A DNA stretch of 64,000 bases, taken from positions 1 to 64,000 of the forward strand of contig NZ_PJME01000041.1 in NCBI RefSeq assembly GCF_002954775.1, in the 5' to 3' direction. The DNA is from Streptomyces geranii. GTDB taxonomy: Bacteria > Actinomycetota > Actinomycetes > Streptomycetales > Streptomycetaceae. The position numbers and the translations under genes are program-made. Under the pieces are notes generated by a model. It made no database searches and had not been told where the DNA came from. It saw only the letters and a program-made list of their open reading frames with translations. Position 1 is the first letter of the stretch. Each line of letters opens with the position of its first letter. Shown piece by piece: positions 24,820-33,403 of the stretch.

Positions 24820-25947
24820 GTGAAGCTTCAGCGCATGAACCGGCGGGCCCTCACCCTCGGTGCTCTCGCCGTCTCCGGCGCCCTGGCCCTCACGGCGTGC
24901 GGCTCCGACGACACCGGCACGAGCACGAGCGCCAGCGACGGGGCCTCGACCGCCGCGAACAGCTCCATCAAGTGTGACGACGCCAAGGGCCAGCTGCTCG
25001 CCGACGGCTCCTCCGCGCAGAAGAACGCGATCGACGCGTGGGTCAAGAGCTTCACCGCGGCCTGCTCCGGCGTGCAGATCAACTACAAGGGCGGCGGCTC
25101 GGGCGCCGGCGTCACCGCGTTCACGCAGGGCACGGTCGCCTTCGCCGGTTCCGACTCCGCGCTGAAGCCCGACGAGGTCACCGCCTCCAAGTCGGTCTGC
25201 ACCGGCGGCACCGCGATCGACCTCCCGGCCGTCGGCGGCGCCATCGCGCTCGCCTACAACCTCCCGGGTGTCGACAACCTGGTCCTGGACGCGCCCACCC
25301 TCGCCAAGATCTTCAACAGCAAGATCACGACCTGGGACGACGCCGCCATCAAGGCGCTGAACCCGGACGCGAAGCTCCCCAGCACCAAGATCCAGGCCTT
25401 CCACCGCTCCGAGGACTCCGGCACCACGGACAACCTCACCAAGTACCTGATCGCCACCGCTCCGTCGGACTGGCCCTACGAGGGCGGCAAGGCCTGGCAG
25501 GCCAAGGGCGGCCAGGCGGCCTCCGGCTCCGCGGGCATCGCCGCGCAGGTCAAGCAGACCGAGGGCGCGATCGGCTACATGGAGCAGTCGTACGCCAAGG
25601 ACCTGACCTCGGTCGCCATCGACACCGGCGCCAGCGCCCCGGTCAAGCCGTCCTCCGACGGTGCCACCAAGGCCATCGCCGCCGCCCAGGTCGTCGGCAC
25701 CGGCAACGACTACTCGCTCAAGCTCGACTACAAGACCACGGCCGACGGCGCCTACCCGATCACCCTGGTCACGTACGAGATCGTCTGCGACAAGGGCAAC
25801 AAGTCGGACACCCTGCCCGCCACGAAGGCCTTCCTCCGCTACATCACCAGCGAAGAGGGCCAGGGCATCCTGAGCGGTATCGACTACGCCCCGATCCCGG
25901 CCGAGATCATCGCCAAGGTTCGTACGACCGTCGAGAGCCTGGCCTGA
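24820..25947 (+). CDS. pstS: Phosphate ABC transporter substrate-binding lipoprotein PstS
   Basis: A 375-aa exported phosphate-binding protein and the first gene of the pst operon. The signal peptide RRALTLGALAVSGALALTAC ends in a lipobox with Cys27. The mature protein shows the PstS fold: GSSAQKNAIDAWVKSF, a phosphate-contacting GGGSGAGVTAF loop, FAGSDSALKP, and HRSEDSGTTDNLTKYL with the conserved Arg/Asp/Ser/Gly/Thr set. It captures inorganic phosphate at the outer face and passes it to PstCA. A large hairpin between pstS and pstC should give pstS more transcript than the membrane genes. Confidence 0.97.
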   Translation: MKLQRMNRRALTLGALAVSGALALTACGSDDTGTSTSASDGASTAANSSIKCDDAKGQLLADGSSAQKNAIDAWVKSFTAACSGVQINYKGGGSGAGVTAFTQGTVAFAGSDSALKPDEVTASKSVCTGGTAIDLPAVGGAIALAYNLPGVDNLVLDAPTLAKIFNSKITTWDDAAIKALNPDAKLPSTKIQAFHRSEDSGTTDNLTKYLIATAPSDWPYEGGKAWQAKGGQAASGSAGIAAQVKQTEGAIGYMEQSYAKDLTSVAIDTGASAPVKPSSDGATKAIAAAQVVGTGNDYSLKLDYKTTADGAYPITLVTYEIVCDKGNKSDTLPATKAFLRYITSEEGQGILSGIDYAPIPAEIIAKVRTTVESLA

Positions 25948-25955
25948 CCTGAAGT

Positions 25956-26010
25956 GTGTGGCCGGGGTCCGGCGCCCAGCTCGTAGCCGCTGGGCCGGCC
26001 CCGGCCACAC
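25956..26010 (+). terminator. Large hairpin between pstS and pstC (attenuator)
   Basis: GTGTGGCCGGGGTCCGGCGCCCAGC pairs, with a few bulges, with GCTGGGCCGGCCCCGGCCACAC across an 8-base loop. It likely stops part of the transcription and protects the pstS mRNA. Confidence 0.8.
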
Positions 26011-26073
26011 CGTCCGGTGCACCGCCGCCAGGAGCCGCATCCCCGGGTGCGGCCCCGCAGACCGGAGAACCCG

Positions 26074-27081
26074 ATGGACATAACCACCAAGAACGCAGAC
26101 ACCCCGCCTCCCGCCCCCCAGCCGACCCAGGTCGAGCAGAAGCGCGCGGCCCGTGGCGCCACCCGACCCGGTGACCGGATCTTCCTCGGTCTCTCCCGCG
26201 GCTCGGGCATCCTGCTGCTGGCGATCATGGCAGCGATCGCGATCTTCCTGACCTATCGCGCGACCCTCGCGATCAGCAAGGACGACGGCAACTTCCTCAC
26301 CACCTTCGAGTGGAACACCAACGTCACCCCGCCGAAGTTCGGCATCGCGGTCCTGGCCTTCGGCACGATCGTCTCCTCGATCGTCGCCATGGTCATCGCG
26401 GTCCCGGTCGCCGTCGCCATCGCGCTGTTCCTCACGCACTACGCCCCGCGCAAGCTGAGCGGCCCCATCGCGTACGTGATCGACCTGCTCGCCGCGGTGC
26501 CGTCCATCGTGTACGGCCTGTGGGGCGCGCTGATCCTCGTACCGAACATGAACGGCCTCTTCGGCTGGCTGAACGACTACCTCGGCTGGACCGGGGTCTT
26601 CTCCTGGGAAGAGGGCGCTCCGCGCTCGATGCTGACCGTGGGCATCCTGCTCGCGATCATGATCCTGCCGGTCATCACCAACGTCAGCCGTGAGGTCTTC
26701 CGGCAGACGCCGCGGATGAACGAGGAGGCCGCGCTGGCCCTCGGCGCCACCCGCTGGGAGGTCATCCGCATGTCGGTGCTGCCCTTCGGGCGCTCCGGGG
26801 TGATCTCCGCGTCGATGCTCGGCCTCGGCCGCGCGCTGGGCGAGACGATGGCCGTCGCCACCGTCCTCTCCCCGAGCTTCCTCATCGAGACCAGCCTGCT
26901 CGACCCGGGCGGCGGCACCTTCGCGCAGAACATCGCCGCCAAGTTCGGCGAGGCGAACGAGTTCGGCCGTGACGCGCTCATCGCCTCCGGTCTCGTCCTG
27001 TTCGTCATCACCTTGGTGGTCAACGGCGCCGCCCGCGCGATCATCGCCCGCCGCGCCGAGTACTCGGGGGCCAACGCATGA
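26074..27081 (+). CDS. pstC: Phosphate ABC transporter permease PstC
   Basis: A 335-aa inner-membrane permease. ATG 26074 follows CGGAGAA; longer frames are unlikely. After a hydrophilic N-terminus there are about six membrane helices. The cytoplasmic EAA coupling loop is NEEAALALGATRWEVIRMSVLPFGRSG, followed by GLGRALGETMAVATVL, a PstC hallmark. It pairs with PstA to form the phosphate channel. Its stop overlaps the pstA start by 4 bases. Confidence 0.96.
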   Translation: MDITTKNADTPPPAPQPTQVEQKRAARGATRPGDRIFLGLSRGSGILLLAIMAAIAIFLTYRATLAISKDDGNFLTTFEWNTNVTPPKFGIAVLAFGTIVSSIVAMVIAVPVAVAIALFLTHYAPRKLSGPIAYVIDLLAAVPSIVYGLWGALILVPNMNGLFGWLNDYLGWTGVFSWEEGAPRSMLTVGILLAIMILPVITNVSREVFRQTPRMNEEAALALGATRWEVIRMSVLPFGRSGVISASMLGLGRALGETMAVATVLSPSFLIETSLLDPGGGTFAQNIAAKFGEANEFGRDALIASGLVLFVITLVVNGAARAIIARRAEYSGANA

Positions 27082-28130
27082 GCACCGTCGTAGCCCAGAA
27101 GCCCAAGGGCTCCCTCCAGGGCGCCCGCCTTCCCAAGTGGTTCCCGTACGCCCTCGCCGGCGGGTCGGTCGCCCTCGGGATCGGCATCAGCCTGGCCGCC
27201 GGTCTGGACAGCAACATCCAGTGGGGCCTGATCGCCGCGATCCTCTTCGTCGTCGGTACGTACGTCATCGCCACGCGCGTCGAGGGCAAGCGGCAGGCCA
27301 AGGACCGGATCGCGACCTCGCTGGTCTGGGTCGCCTTCCTGCTCGCCGTCGTACCGCTGGTCTCCCTGGTCTGGACGACCGTCGCGCGCGGTGTGAAGGT
27401 CCTCGACGGCTACTTCCTGTCCCACTCGATGGGTGTCGTCGCCGACAGCGAGCCGGGCGGTGGCATCTACCACGCCATCATCGGCAGCCTGGAGCAGGTC
27501 GGTCTGGCCACCGCGATGGGCGCGCCGATCGGCGTCCTCACCGCGATCTACCTGGTCGAGTACGGCCGCGGCAAGCTCGCCAAGGCGGTCACGTTCTTCG
27601 TGGACGTCATGACGGGCATCCCGTCGATCGTCGCGGGCCTCTTCATCCTCAGCATCATGCTGCAGTTCGAGATGCAGCCCTTCGGCTTCGCGGGCTCGCT
27701 GGCCCTGGCCATCCTGATGATGCCGGTGGTCGTCCGCTCGACGGAGGAGATGCTGAAGCTCGTACCGAACGAGCTGCGTGAGGCCTCCCTCGCGCTCGGC
27801 ATCCCGAAGTGGCGCACCATCCTGAAGGTGGTCCTGCCGACCGCCATCGGCGGCATCACCACCGGCATCATGCTGGCGGTGGCCCGTATCGCCGGTGAGA
27901 CGGCGCCGGTGCTGCTGCTGGTCTTCGGCAACCCTTTCATCAACAACAACCCCTTCGAGGGTGCGCAGGCCTCGCTTCCGCTGTACATCTATCAGCAGTA
28001 CAGCGGCGGCACGGACGCTTCGTACGACCGGGCCTGGGCGGCGTCGCTCACGCTGATCGCCTTCGTGATGATCCTCAACCTCGGTGCCCGCGGTATCGCC
28101 CGCTGGAAGGCACCGAAGACAGGTCGCTGA
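27078..28130 (+). CDS. pstA: Phosphate ABC transporter permease PstA
   Basis: A 350-aa permease and partner of PstC, with which it overlaps by 4 bases (ATGA), favouring equimolar translation. It has about seven hydrophobic segments. The EAA loop reads LREASLALGIPKWRTILKVVLPTAIGGI, followed by ARIAGETAPVLLL as expected for PstA. YLVEYGRGKLAKAV and MTGIPSIVAGLF are also family signatures. Confidence 0.96.
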   Translation: MSTVVAQKPKGSLQGARLPKWFPYALAGGSVALGIGISLAAGLDSNIQWGLIAAILFVVGTYVIATRVEGKRQAKDRIATSLVWVAFLLAVVPLVSLVWTTVARGVKVLDGYFLSHSMGVVADSEPGGGIYHAIIGSLEQVGLATAMGAPIGVLTAIYLVEYGRGKLAKAVTFFVDVMTGIPSIVAGLFILSIMLQFEMQPFGFAGSLALAILMMPVVVRSTEEMLKLVPNELREASLALGIPKWRTILKVVLPTAIGGITTGIMLAVARIAGETAPVLLLVFGNPFINNNPFEGAQASLPLYIYQQYSGGTDASYDRAWAASLTLIAFVMILNLGARGIARWKAPKTGR

Positions 28131-28206
28131 CGCGGCCATACGACAGCGACCTGTAGCCGGTCGCCCCGGCGGCCGGCTGACCCCTCGAAAGAAGCAGTGA
28201 TATCCA

Positions 28207-28983
28207 ATGGCCAAGCGAATCGACGTAAGCGGCCTCAGCGCCTACTACGGCTCCTTCCGCGCGATCGAGGACATCTCGATGACGGTCGAGCCGCGCTCGG
28301 TGACGGCCTTCATCGGCCCCTCCGGCTGCGGCAAGTCCACCTTCCTGCGCACCCTGAACCGCATGCACGAGGTCACCCCCGGCGGGCGGGTCGACGGCAA
28401 GGTCATGCTCGACGACGAGAACCTGTACGGCGCCGGGGTCGACCCGGTGGCGGTGCGGCGTGAGGTCGGCATGGTCTTCCAGCGGCCGAACCCCTTCCCG
28501 ACGATGTCGGTGTACGACAACGTGGCGGCTGGGCTGCGGCTGAACGGCTCGTACAAGAAGTCCGAGCTGAGCGATGTCGTGGAGAAGTCGCTGAAGGGCG
28601 CGAACCTCTGGAACGAGGTCAAGGACCGTCTCAACAAGCCCGGTTCGGGTCTTTCGGGCGGTCAGCAGCAGCGGCTGTGCATCGCGCGGGCGATTGCCGT
28701 CGAGCCGAAGGTGCTGCTGATGGACGAGCCGTGCTCGGCCCTCGACCCGATCTCGACGCTCGCGATCGAGGACCTGATCGGTGAGCTGAAGGAACGGTTC
28801 ACGATCGTCATCGTGACGCACAACATGCAGCAGGCGGCGCGTGTCTCGGACAAGACGGCGTTCTTCAACCTCGCGGCGGTCGGGCAGCCCGGCAAGCTGA
28901 TCGAGATCGACGACACGGAGCGGATCTTCTCCAACCCGTCGGTGCAGGCGACCGAGGACTACATCTCGGGCCGCTTCGGCTAG
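28207..28983 (+). CDS. pstB: Phosphate ABC transporter ATPase PstB
   Basis: A 258-aa ATPase that powers PstCA. Walker A is GPSGCGKST, the Q-loop is VFQRPNPFPT (a PstB mark), the signature motif is LSGGQQQRLCIARA, and Walker B is VLLMDEPCSALDP with the following H-loop VTHNMQQAARVSD. The length is normal. It begins 76 bases after pstA, and the only purine run (AAAGAAG) lies about 11 bases upstream of the ATG, so initiation may be weak. No phoU gene follows directly. Confidence 0.97.
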   Translation: MAKRIDVSGLSAYYGSFRAIEDISMTVEPRSVTAFIGPSGCGKSTFLRTLNRMHEVTPGGRVDGKVMLDDENLYGAGVDPVAVRREVGMVFQRPNPFPTMSVYDNVAAGLRLNGSYKKSELSDVVEKSLKGANLWNEVKDRLNKPGSGLSGGQQQRLCIARAIAVEPKVLLMDEPCSALDPISTLAIEDLIGELKERFTIVIVTHNMQQAARVSDKTAFFNLAAVGQPGKLIEIDDTERIFSNPSVQATEDYISGRFG

Positions 28984-29064
28984 ACCGGCCGCGCCCGGGC
29001 TGTTCCCGGCTCGCTTCAAGACCCCTCGCGGTGCTGCATGGCGGTGCCACCGCGAGGTCGAATA

Positions 29065-29098
29065 GGGCCCGCCCCTGGATTCGCTCCGGGGCGGGCCC
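29065..29098. terminator. Terminator after pstB (bidirectional)
   Basis: A perfect 11-bp GC stem, GGGCCCGCCCC, lies between the convergent pstB and peptidoglycan-binding protein genes. It can serve both. Confidence 0.8.
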
Positions 29099-29136
29099 GT
29101 TCGTGTGCCCTGTGCGGGTGCCTCGCCTGGCTCGGC

Positions 29137-29511
29137 TCAGCGGTGGAGGTAGGCCCAGGTGTTCGTGCCCACGACGCCGTCCGCGCCGCCCGGGACACCC
29201 CAGTAGGCCTGGAAGTCCCTGACCGCGGTCTCGGTCAGCGGGCCGAACTCGCCGTCGACGGCGACGTACGGGTACCCCCAGTACTGCAGGAGGCACTGCA
29301 GATGCCGTACGGCGTTGCCTACGCTGCCCCTCCTCAGGGTGGGGTGGGAGCTGGAGTAGGGGCAGCCGTGTTCGTTCTGGATGGTCACCGGCGCCGTGGT
29401 GGCCTTGGTGGGGGTGGTCGCCGTACTGGTTGCGAAGGCGGCGGTACTGCCCGCTGTCACGAGCGAGGCCGCGAGGACGAGCGGGGTCATCGCCCGCAGT
29501 GTTCTACGCAT
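29137..29511 (-). CDS. Secreted peptidoglycan-binding domain protein
   Basis: A 124-aa exported protein. The signal peptide (RAMTPLVLAASLVTAGSTAAFA) and a Thr-rich linker are followed by a single PG_binding_1 domain (about residues 58-122: LRRGSVGNAVRHLQCLLQYWGY then VDGEFGPLTETAVRDFQ). It has no catalytic domain, so it may act as a wall-bound accessory or inhibitor. Two cysteines could form a disulfide. It is convergent with pstB and has its own AGGAGC site. Confidence 0.88.
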   Translation of the reverse strand: MRRTLRAMTPLVLAASLVTAGSTAAFATSTATTPTKATTAPVTIQNEHGCPYSSSHPTLRRGSVGNAVRHLQCLLQYWGYPYVAVDGEFGPLTETAVRDFQAYWGVPGGADGVVGTNTWAYLHR

Positions 29512-29656
29512 GACGGTGCTCCTCGTTGTTGGCGTGATCAGCCGTTCCCGGTACGGATCCCGGCTGACCTGAACGAGTGTTCCGGTGCGCGGCGCGCTCT
29601 GTCACGCTCCTTTGAAGCAGGTGAAGAGTCGCAGATGGCAGGGCGAAGGGACGGGG

Positions 29657-30658
29657 ATGGTCCGTTTCCATTTCACCGCCGAGGATCTCGCCAGGACCCG
29701 GGTGGTGGCAGTACCGCACTCCCTGTGGGAAATAGCCTCCAGCCTGCACAGATTCCAGACCAGGAAAGGGCGTTGGGCGTTCGCGGAGTGGCACCGTACG
29801 GCGTCCGCCCGGCTGCACGGGACCGAGCTGGGGCGGGCCGTCAGGAACGTGCTGCTGCCGCTCTTCCCCCGCGCGAGCTACTTCCCGGACTTCCTCACCC
29901 CCACGGAGGGGTCCGAGGGCCTCGGCCACGGCCTTGAGGCCGTCCTGGCCACCCCGCCGGCCCAGGTGACCCGGGAGATCACGCTGCTCTCCGCCGCGGC
30001 GGGCGCTCCGGACTGGGCCCCGCAGCTCGCCGGCGCCGAGCTGCGGGGCCAGGTCGTCGAGCTGCTCCGCGCGTACTACCAGGCGGTCATCACGCCGTAC
30101 GAGGAGCGGATGCGGGAGTGCCTCGAAGCGGAGCGGGTCCGGCATGCGAGAACCCTGCTCGACCACGGGGTCGAGGGCCTGCTCGGCAGCCTGACGCCGG
30201 CCGTGCGCTGGAGACATCCCGTCCTGGAGTTCGACGGCGGCACCGAACGGGACGTCCAGCTGAACGGCCGCGGACTGCTCCTGGTCCCCTCCTACTTCTG
30301 CTGGGGCACACCGGTCGCCCTGGTCGACCCGGGCCTCCCGCCGGTCCTGATGTACCCCCTCCACCACGAACCGGCCACCGCGCACAACGTTGTCGAGGAC
30401 CGCACCGGCCCACCGCTGGCGGCCCTCCTGGGCCACACCCGCTCGGTCATCCTGCGCGCCACGGCGACAGGCGCCACCACGACAGAGGCGGCCCGCTACG
30501 CCGGAGTCTCCGCCGGAACGGCCACCCACCACACGACGGTCCTACGGGACACGGGCCTGATCACCAGCCACCGCCGAGCCAACACCGTCCTGCACACCCT
30601 GACCCCGCTCGGGGCGTCCCTGCTGAGAAGGGAGCGGGGACGAAACACGTCGCCGTGA
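29657..30658 (+). CDS. ArsR-like winged-helix transcriptional regulator
   Basis: A 333-aa regulator. A long N-terminal region (about residues 1-240, VRFHFTAEDLARTRVV...LWEIASSLH) of the type found in streptomycete DUF5937/ArsR-like proteins leads to a C-terminal winged helix (TTTEAARYAGVSAGTATHHTTVLRDTGLITSHR, near 275-310). ATG 29657 follows GAAGGGACGG and is preferred over an open frame extending 24 codons upstream. No metal-binding cysteines are seen, so metal sensing is unlikely. Its target is unknown; no enzyme gene is coupled to it. Confidence 0.82.
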   Translation: MVRFHFTAEDLARTRVVAVPHSLWEIASSLHRFQTRKGRWAFAEWHRTASARLHGTELGRAVRNVLLPLFPRASYFPDFLTPTEGSEGLGHGLEAVLATPPAQVTREITLLSAAAGAPDWAPQLAGAELRGQVVELLRAYYQAVITPYEERMRECLEAERVRHARTLLDHGVEGLLGSLTPAVRWRHPVLEFDGGTERDVQLNGRGLLLVPSYFCWGTPVALVDPGLPPVLMYPLHHEPATAHNVVEDRTGPPLAALLGHTRSVILRATATGATTTEAARYAGVSAGTATHHTTVLRDTGLITSHRRANTVLHTLTPLGASLLRRERGRNTSP

Positions 30659-30678
30659 GCGCAGCGGACACGCGACGG

Positions 30679-31152
30679 TCAGCGCACGGCGCCCGCGGGC
30701 CACAGCACCCGTACGGGGACGCCGTTGCGCTCGGCGTAGGCGACGACGTCGGCTGTTCCGCCGTATCCCCGGGCCGGCTTCCCGTCCCAGACGGCGAGCA
30801 GCTCGTCGACCAGGCCGACAAGGATCTCGCTGCCCGCCTGATGCGCCTCCGAGGTGGACTCGACCAGACCGGTCTCGTGGACGTGGGAGGCCTTCGCCAG
30901 CAGGGTGTCGTACGTGGCGTGGTGCCACTCGGGGAGGTTCTCGCGGTATTCGGCGGCCGGGATGACGACCTCCAGGTGTCCTCCGTGCTCCAACACCACC
31001 TCCGCGAACCAGGCGTCGGGACCGTCGGCGACGCACGAGACGGCGAGCAGTTCCGCGACGTCGTAGGCGCGCACCGCCTCGCCCAGCATCGCCCGGACAC
31101 GTTCCTCTGTCTCCGCGTCGAGCCCGCGGTGGCCTGTGATTCCGACCCGCAC
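30679..31152 (-). CDS. SLOG-fold (YspA/LOG-like) nucleotide-sensor protein
   Basis: A 157-aa protein starting MRVGITGHRGLDAETEERV and ending with LVDELLAVWDGKPARGYGGTADVVAYAERNGVPVRVLWP. These are the two conserved ends of the SLOG/Rossmann superfamily: the first glycine loop and the GGT phosphate-binding loop. SLOG proteins bind nucleotide derivatives, and some act in conflict systems. GTG 31152 is chosen because GGAGG lies 6 bases upstream; the frame is open much further but reads in another gene's antisense. It follows the XRE regulator gene by 10 bases and is probably co-transcribed with it. Confidence 0.78.
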   Translation of the reverse strand: MRVGITGHRGLDAETEERVRAMLGEAVRAYDVAELLAVSCVADGPDAWFAEVVLEHGGHLEVVIPAAEYRENLPEWHHATYDTLLAKASHVHETGLVESTSEAHQAGSEILVGLVDELLAVWDGKPARGYGGTADVVAYAERNGVPVRVLWPAGAVR

Positions 31153-31162
31153 CCTGAACCTC

Positions 31163-32419
31163 CTACAGGTAGACGCCGTGCAACTGCTCGTCGAAGTGCC
31201 GCACCGGCTTGGGCGGCGCGGTGGTGGTGAGGGTACGGCGCAGGGTGCGCGCCCGCTCCACGATCCGCCCCGACCGGTACTTGAGCCCGGTCTCCAGCGC
31301 ACGGGAGGCGAGGGCGAACGCCGCGTCCACCCGTCCTCCGGCGAGGTGGCCGGAGGCAATGTCGAGCACCAGGAGCGCACGCTGTTTTTCGTGGCCGGTG
31401 GCGAGTGCCCCGGTGTCCTCGGACAACACCCAGTCGGCGAGGCCGAGTTGTGCGCCGCACGCCACCCGGGCTGCGGCCACCTTCGTCTCGGTGAAGCTGA
31501 ACACCCAGGGCCACGGCGGGGGTTCCTGTCCGTCCAGGGTGGCGACGGCGGCCCGCGACGCGGTCAGGGACCGGTCGGCCCGGCGCCGGTCCCCAGCCGC
31601 CGCGTGTGCCAGGGCCTCCACGCTGGACAGCCACGAATCCGCGACGGCGAGGCGCTGTTCGCCCAGCGCGCGACGTGCTCTCGCCGCGAGATTCAGCGCC
31701 TGGACGCCGTTGCCCGCGTGCGCCTCGAACTGGGCGAGGCTGCCGGTCTGATAGGCGGTCAGTAACGGGTTGCCTGCCGCTTGCGCGGCCCTGATGGCGG
31801 CGCCGTACCACGTGCGGGCGCTGCCGTTGTCGCCCATGTCCCACGCCAACCAGCCGGCCAGGCTCGCCGCCTCACTGCCGACGGCCGCCAGTCGGGGGCG
31901 CTGGTCGGCATGCGCGTCGCGGGTGATGGCCTGGATCAGGCGCATGTGCGCTTTGACGGACTCCTCCAGATCCCTGGCCGAGGTGGAGCCGTCGAGGCGC
32001 CGATACGCGGACGTACTCAGCCGAAGCGCCGCCGCCTGCTCGCCTGCCGTGTCGCCCGGGTCAGGGAGTGCGGCCAGTGCAGGGGTAGCGGCCACGGCCG
32101 CAGCCCCGCCGAGGAATCGGCGTCGGTCCACGTCAGACTCGTCTTTCGCGTGTGTCCGGTGGTGGCCGTCGGCAAGCCCGACAAGGTTCGGCGGGATCGC
32201 CAGATGCGCGGCAGCCGCCGCCAGAATGTCTGTGCTGTAGGCCGTGGTTCCCTTCGCTTCCAGACGGGACACAGCGGACTGGCTCATGCCGAGGGCCTGG
32301 CCCAAGGCCGCCTGCGTCATCCCTCGGTCGGAGCGGACGAGTTCGATCACCCGTCCGTAGTCCCCAGCCCGTGAAGCCTCCCGCACCGGCCCTGTCCGGA
32401 AGTCCACGGCTGCCCCCAC
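31163..32419 (-). CDS. XRE-family regulator with TPR-like C-terminus
   Basis: A 418-aa regulator. The helix-turn-helix lies at residues 20-65 (MTQAALGQALGMSQSAVSRLEAKG). A Tat-like RRRFLGGAAAVAAT segment occurs near 99-112, a feature seen in this family and probably not a real export signal. The remaining 300 residues are alpha-helical, TPR-like repeats (AWDMGDNGSARTWYGAAIRAAQAAG; NGVQALNLAARARRALGEQRLA). It likely senses a ligand or peptide and controls itself and the SLOG gene. GTG 32419 start. It is divergent from the HATPase and graspetide genes, with 331 bases between. Confidence 0.82.
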   Translation of the reverse strand: MGAAVDFRTGPVREASRAGDYGRVIELVRSDRGMTQAALGQALGMSQSAVSRLEAKGTTAYSTDILAAAAAHLAIPPNLVGLADGHHRTHAKDESDVDRRRFLGGAAAVAATPALAALPDPGDTAGEQAAALRLSTSAYRRLDGSTSARDLEESVKAHMRLIQAITRDAHADQRPRLAAVGSEAASLAGWLAWDMGDNGSARTWYGAAIRAAQAAGNPLLTAYQTGSLAQFEAHAGNGVQALNLAARARRALGEQRLAVADSWLSSVEALAHAAAGDRRRADRSLTASRAAVATLDGQEPPPWPWVFSFTETKVAAARVACGAQLGLADWVLSEDTGALATGHEKQRALLVLDIASGHLAGGRVDAAFALASRALETGLKYRSGRIVERARTLRRTLTTTAPPKPVRHFDEQLHGVYL

Positions 32420-32646
32420 GTTACGAGTCTCTGCGGCTCAGGGCTCCTACCCGTACCCGCCCAGCGCATAGTCGTATGCGGGTGCCGCATGGGCGATGGT
32501 CGCATGCCGCAGGTGATCGTTCACTGGGTGTCAGTACAACGTCCCCTCCCTTTACGGGAGTTCGGGCACATGTGCGACCGGTACGCCCCTGGATTCCTGT
32601 CAGAGGCGTACCGCACCCCCACCCGTCGGCGAGCGAAGGCCGCGAT

Positions 32647-32748
32647 ATGGCGATGACCCAGACCAGTACCGACAGGCGGCCCGCTCTCCTGCCCACCGCC
32701 TCCCACGATTCCACCAGACGGAGCGTCGGCCTGGGCGGGGCGTCGTGA
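32647..32748 (+). CDS. Possible 33-aa leader peptide
   Basis: ATG 32647 opens a 33-codon frame (MAMTQTSTDRRPALL...) with GAAGG 8 bases upstream. Its TGA overlaps the GTG at 32745 of the HATPase frame (GTGA), suggesting translational coupling. It has no recognisable domain. It may only feed ribosomes into the next gene. The rest of the 331-base gap to the XRE gene holds no gene I can support. Confidence 0.4.
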   Translation: MAMTQTSTDRRPALLPTASHDSTRRSVGLGGAS

Positions 32749-32750
32749 CC

Positions 32751-33179
32751 ATGACGGCCGTACAACCTATCCCGGTCGGTGCGCCGGGCTACACCACTTC
32801 GTTGCTGTGCAAGCCGGAATCAGCAGGTACGGCCCGGCGGCTGGTGGTCGCGTCGCTGAGCACTTGGGGTCTCGGCGACCTGGCCGACGTGGGTCGGTTG
32901 GTCGTCTCCGAACTGGTCTCCAACTCCGTTCGGCACACGTCCTGCCGCCTCATCAAGGTCTCCGTCCGACGGATGGGAGTGGACCGCGTACGCATCGGCG
33001 TGACCGACAAGTCCTGTCGGCTACCGGAGTTGGGCGCAGGCAACAGCGGCCACGAGGGCGGCCGGGGGCTGCTCCTGGTCGAGGTGATGGCGGACCGGTG
33101 GGGGTACGACAAATACCGCTGGGGCAAGACCGTCTGGGCCGAGCTGGTCGTCGTGAAGGACGACGAGGTCACGTCATGA
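32751..33179 (+). CDS. HATPase domain (RsbW/AbaA-like) ATP-binding regulator
   Basis: A 142-aa single-domain GHKL ATPase. The N-box is VGRLVVSELVSNSVRHTSCR, the G1-type region VRIGVTDKSCR, and the G2 box GHEGGRGLLLVEVMADRWGY. Such stand-alone domains act as anti-sigma-type kinases or protein-binding switches in streptomycete regulation. ATG 32751 fits the GGGCGGGG spacing; GTG 32745 would overlap the stop of a 33-aa frame. The stop overlaps an ATG at 33176. It lies upstream of the graspetide cluster in the same direction and may regulate it. Confidence 0.85.
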   Translation: MTAVQPIPVGAPGYTTSLLCKPESAGTARRLVVASLSTWGLGDLADVGRLVVSELVSNSVRHTSCRLIKVSVRRMGVDRVRIGVTDKSCRLPELGAGNSGHEGGRGLLLVEVMADRWGYDKYRWGKTVWAELVVVKDDEVTS

Positions 33180-33256
33180 GGCAGCTCGGCGGCAGTCGAT
33201 CCCCACCTGGCACGCCGAAGGGTGCGCGAGCGTCGCCGCCTGTGAGCTGGACGTAG
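33176..33256 (+). CDS. Possible 26-aa peptide coupled to the HATPase gene
   Basis: The ATG overlaps the HATPase TGA (ATGA) and opens 26 codons (MRQLGGSRSPPGTPKGARAS...). After its stop another frame continues with coding-like sequence (CELDVDPSRQLLGVLLPDDCAPVRSPDF, about 33242-33325), so this may be the intact head of a small frameshifted gene. No family recognised. The stretch to 33403 otherwise holds only the leader of the next gene. Confidence 0.3.
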   Translation: MRQLGGSRSPPGTPKGARASPPVSWT

Positions 33257-33403
33257 ATCCCTCGCGCCAGCTCCTGGGCGTGCTGCTGCCGGACGACTGC
33301 GCCCCTGTCAGATCCCCGGATTTCCGCCCGGCCTATCCATCAGCAAAACAACGAGTTCCCCGTCGACACCCTCAGCACACCATCCACACCTACGGAGGCA
33401 CAC

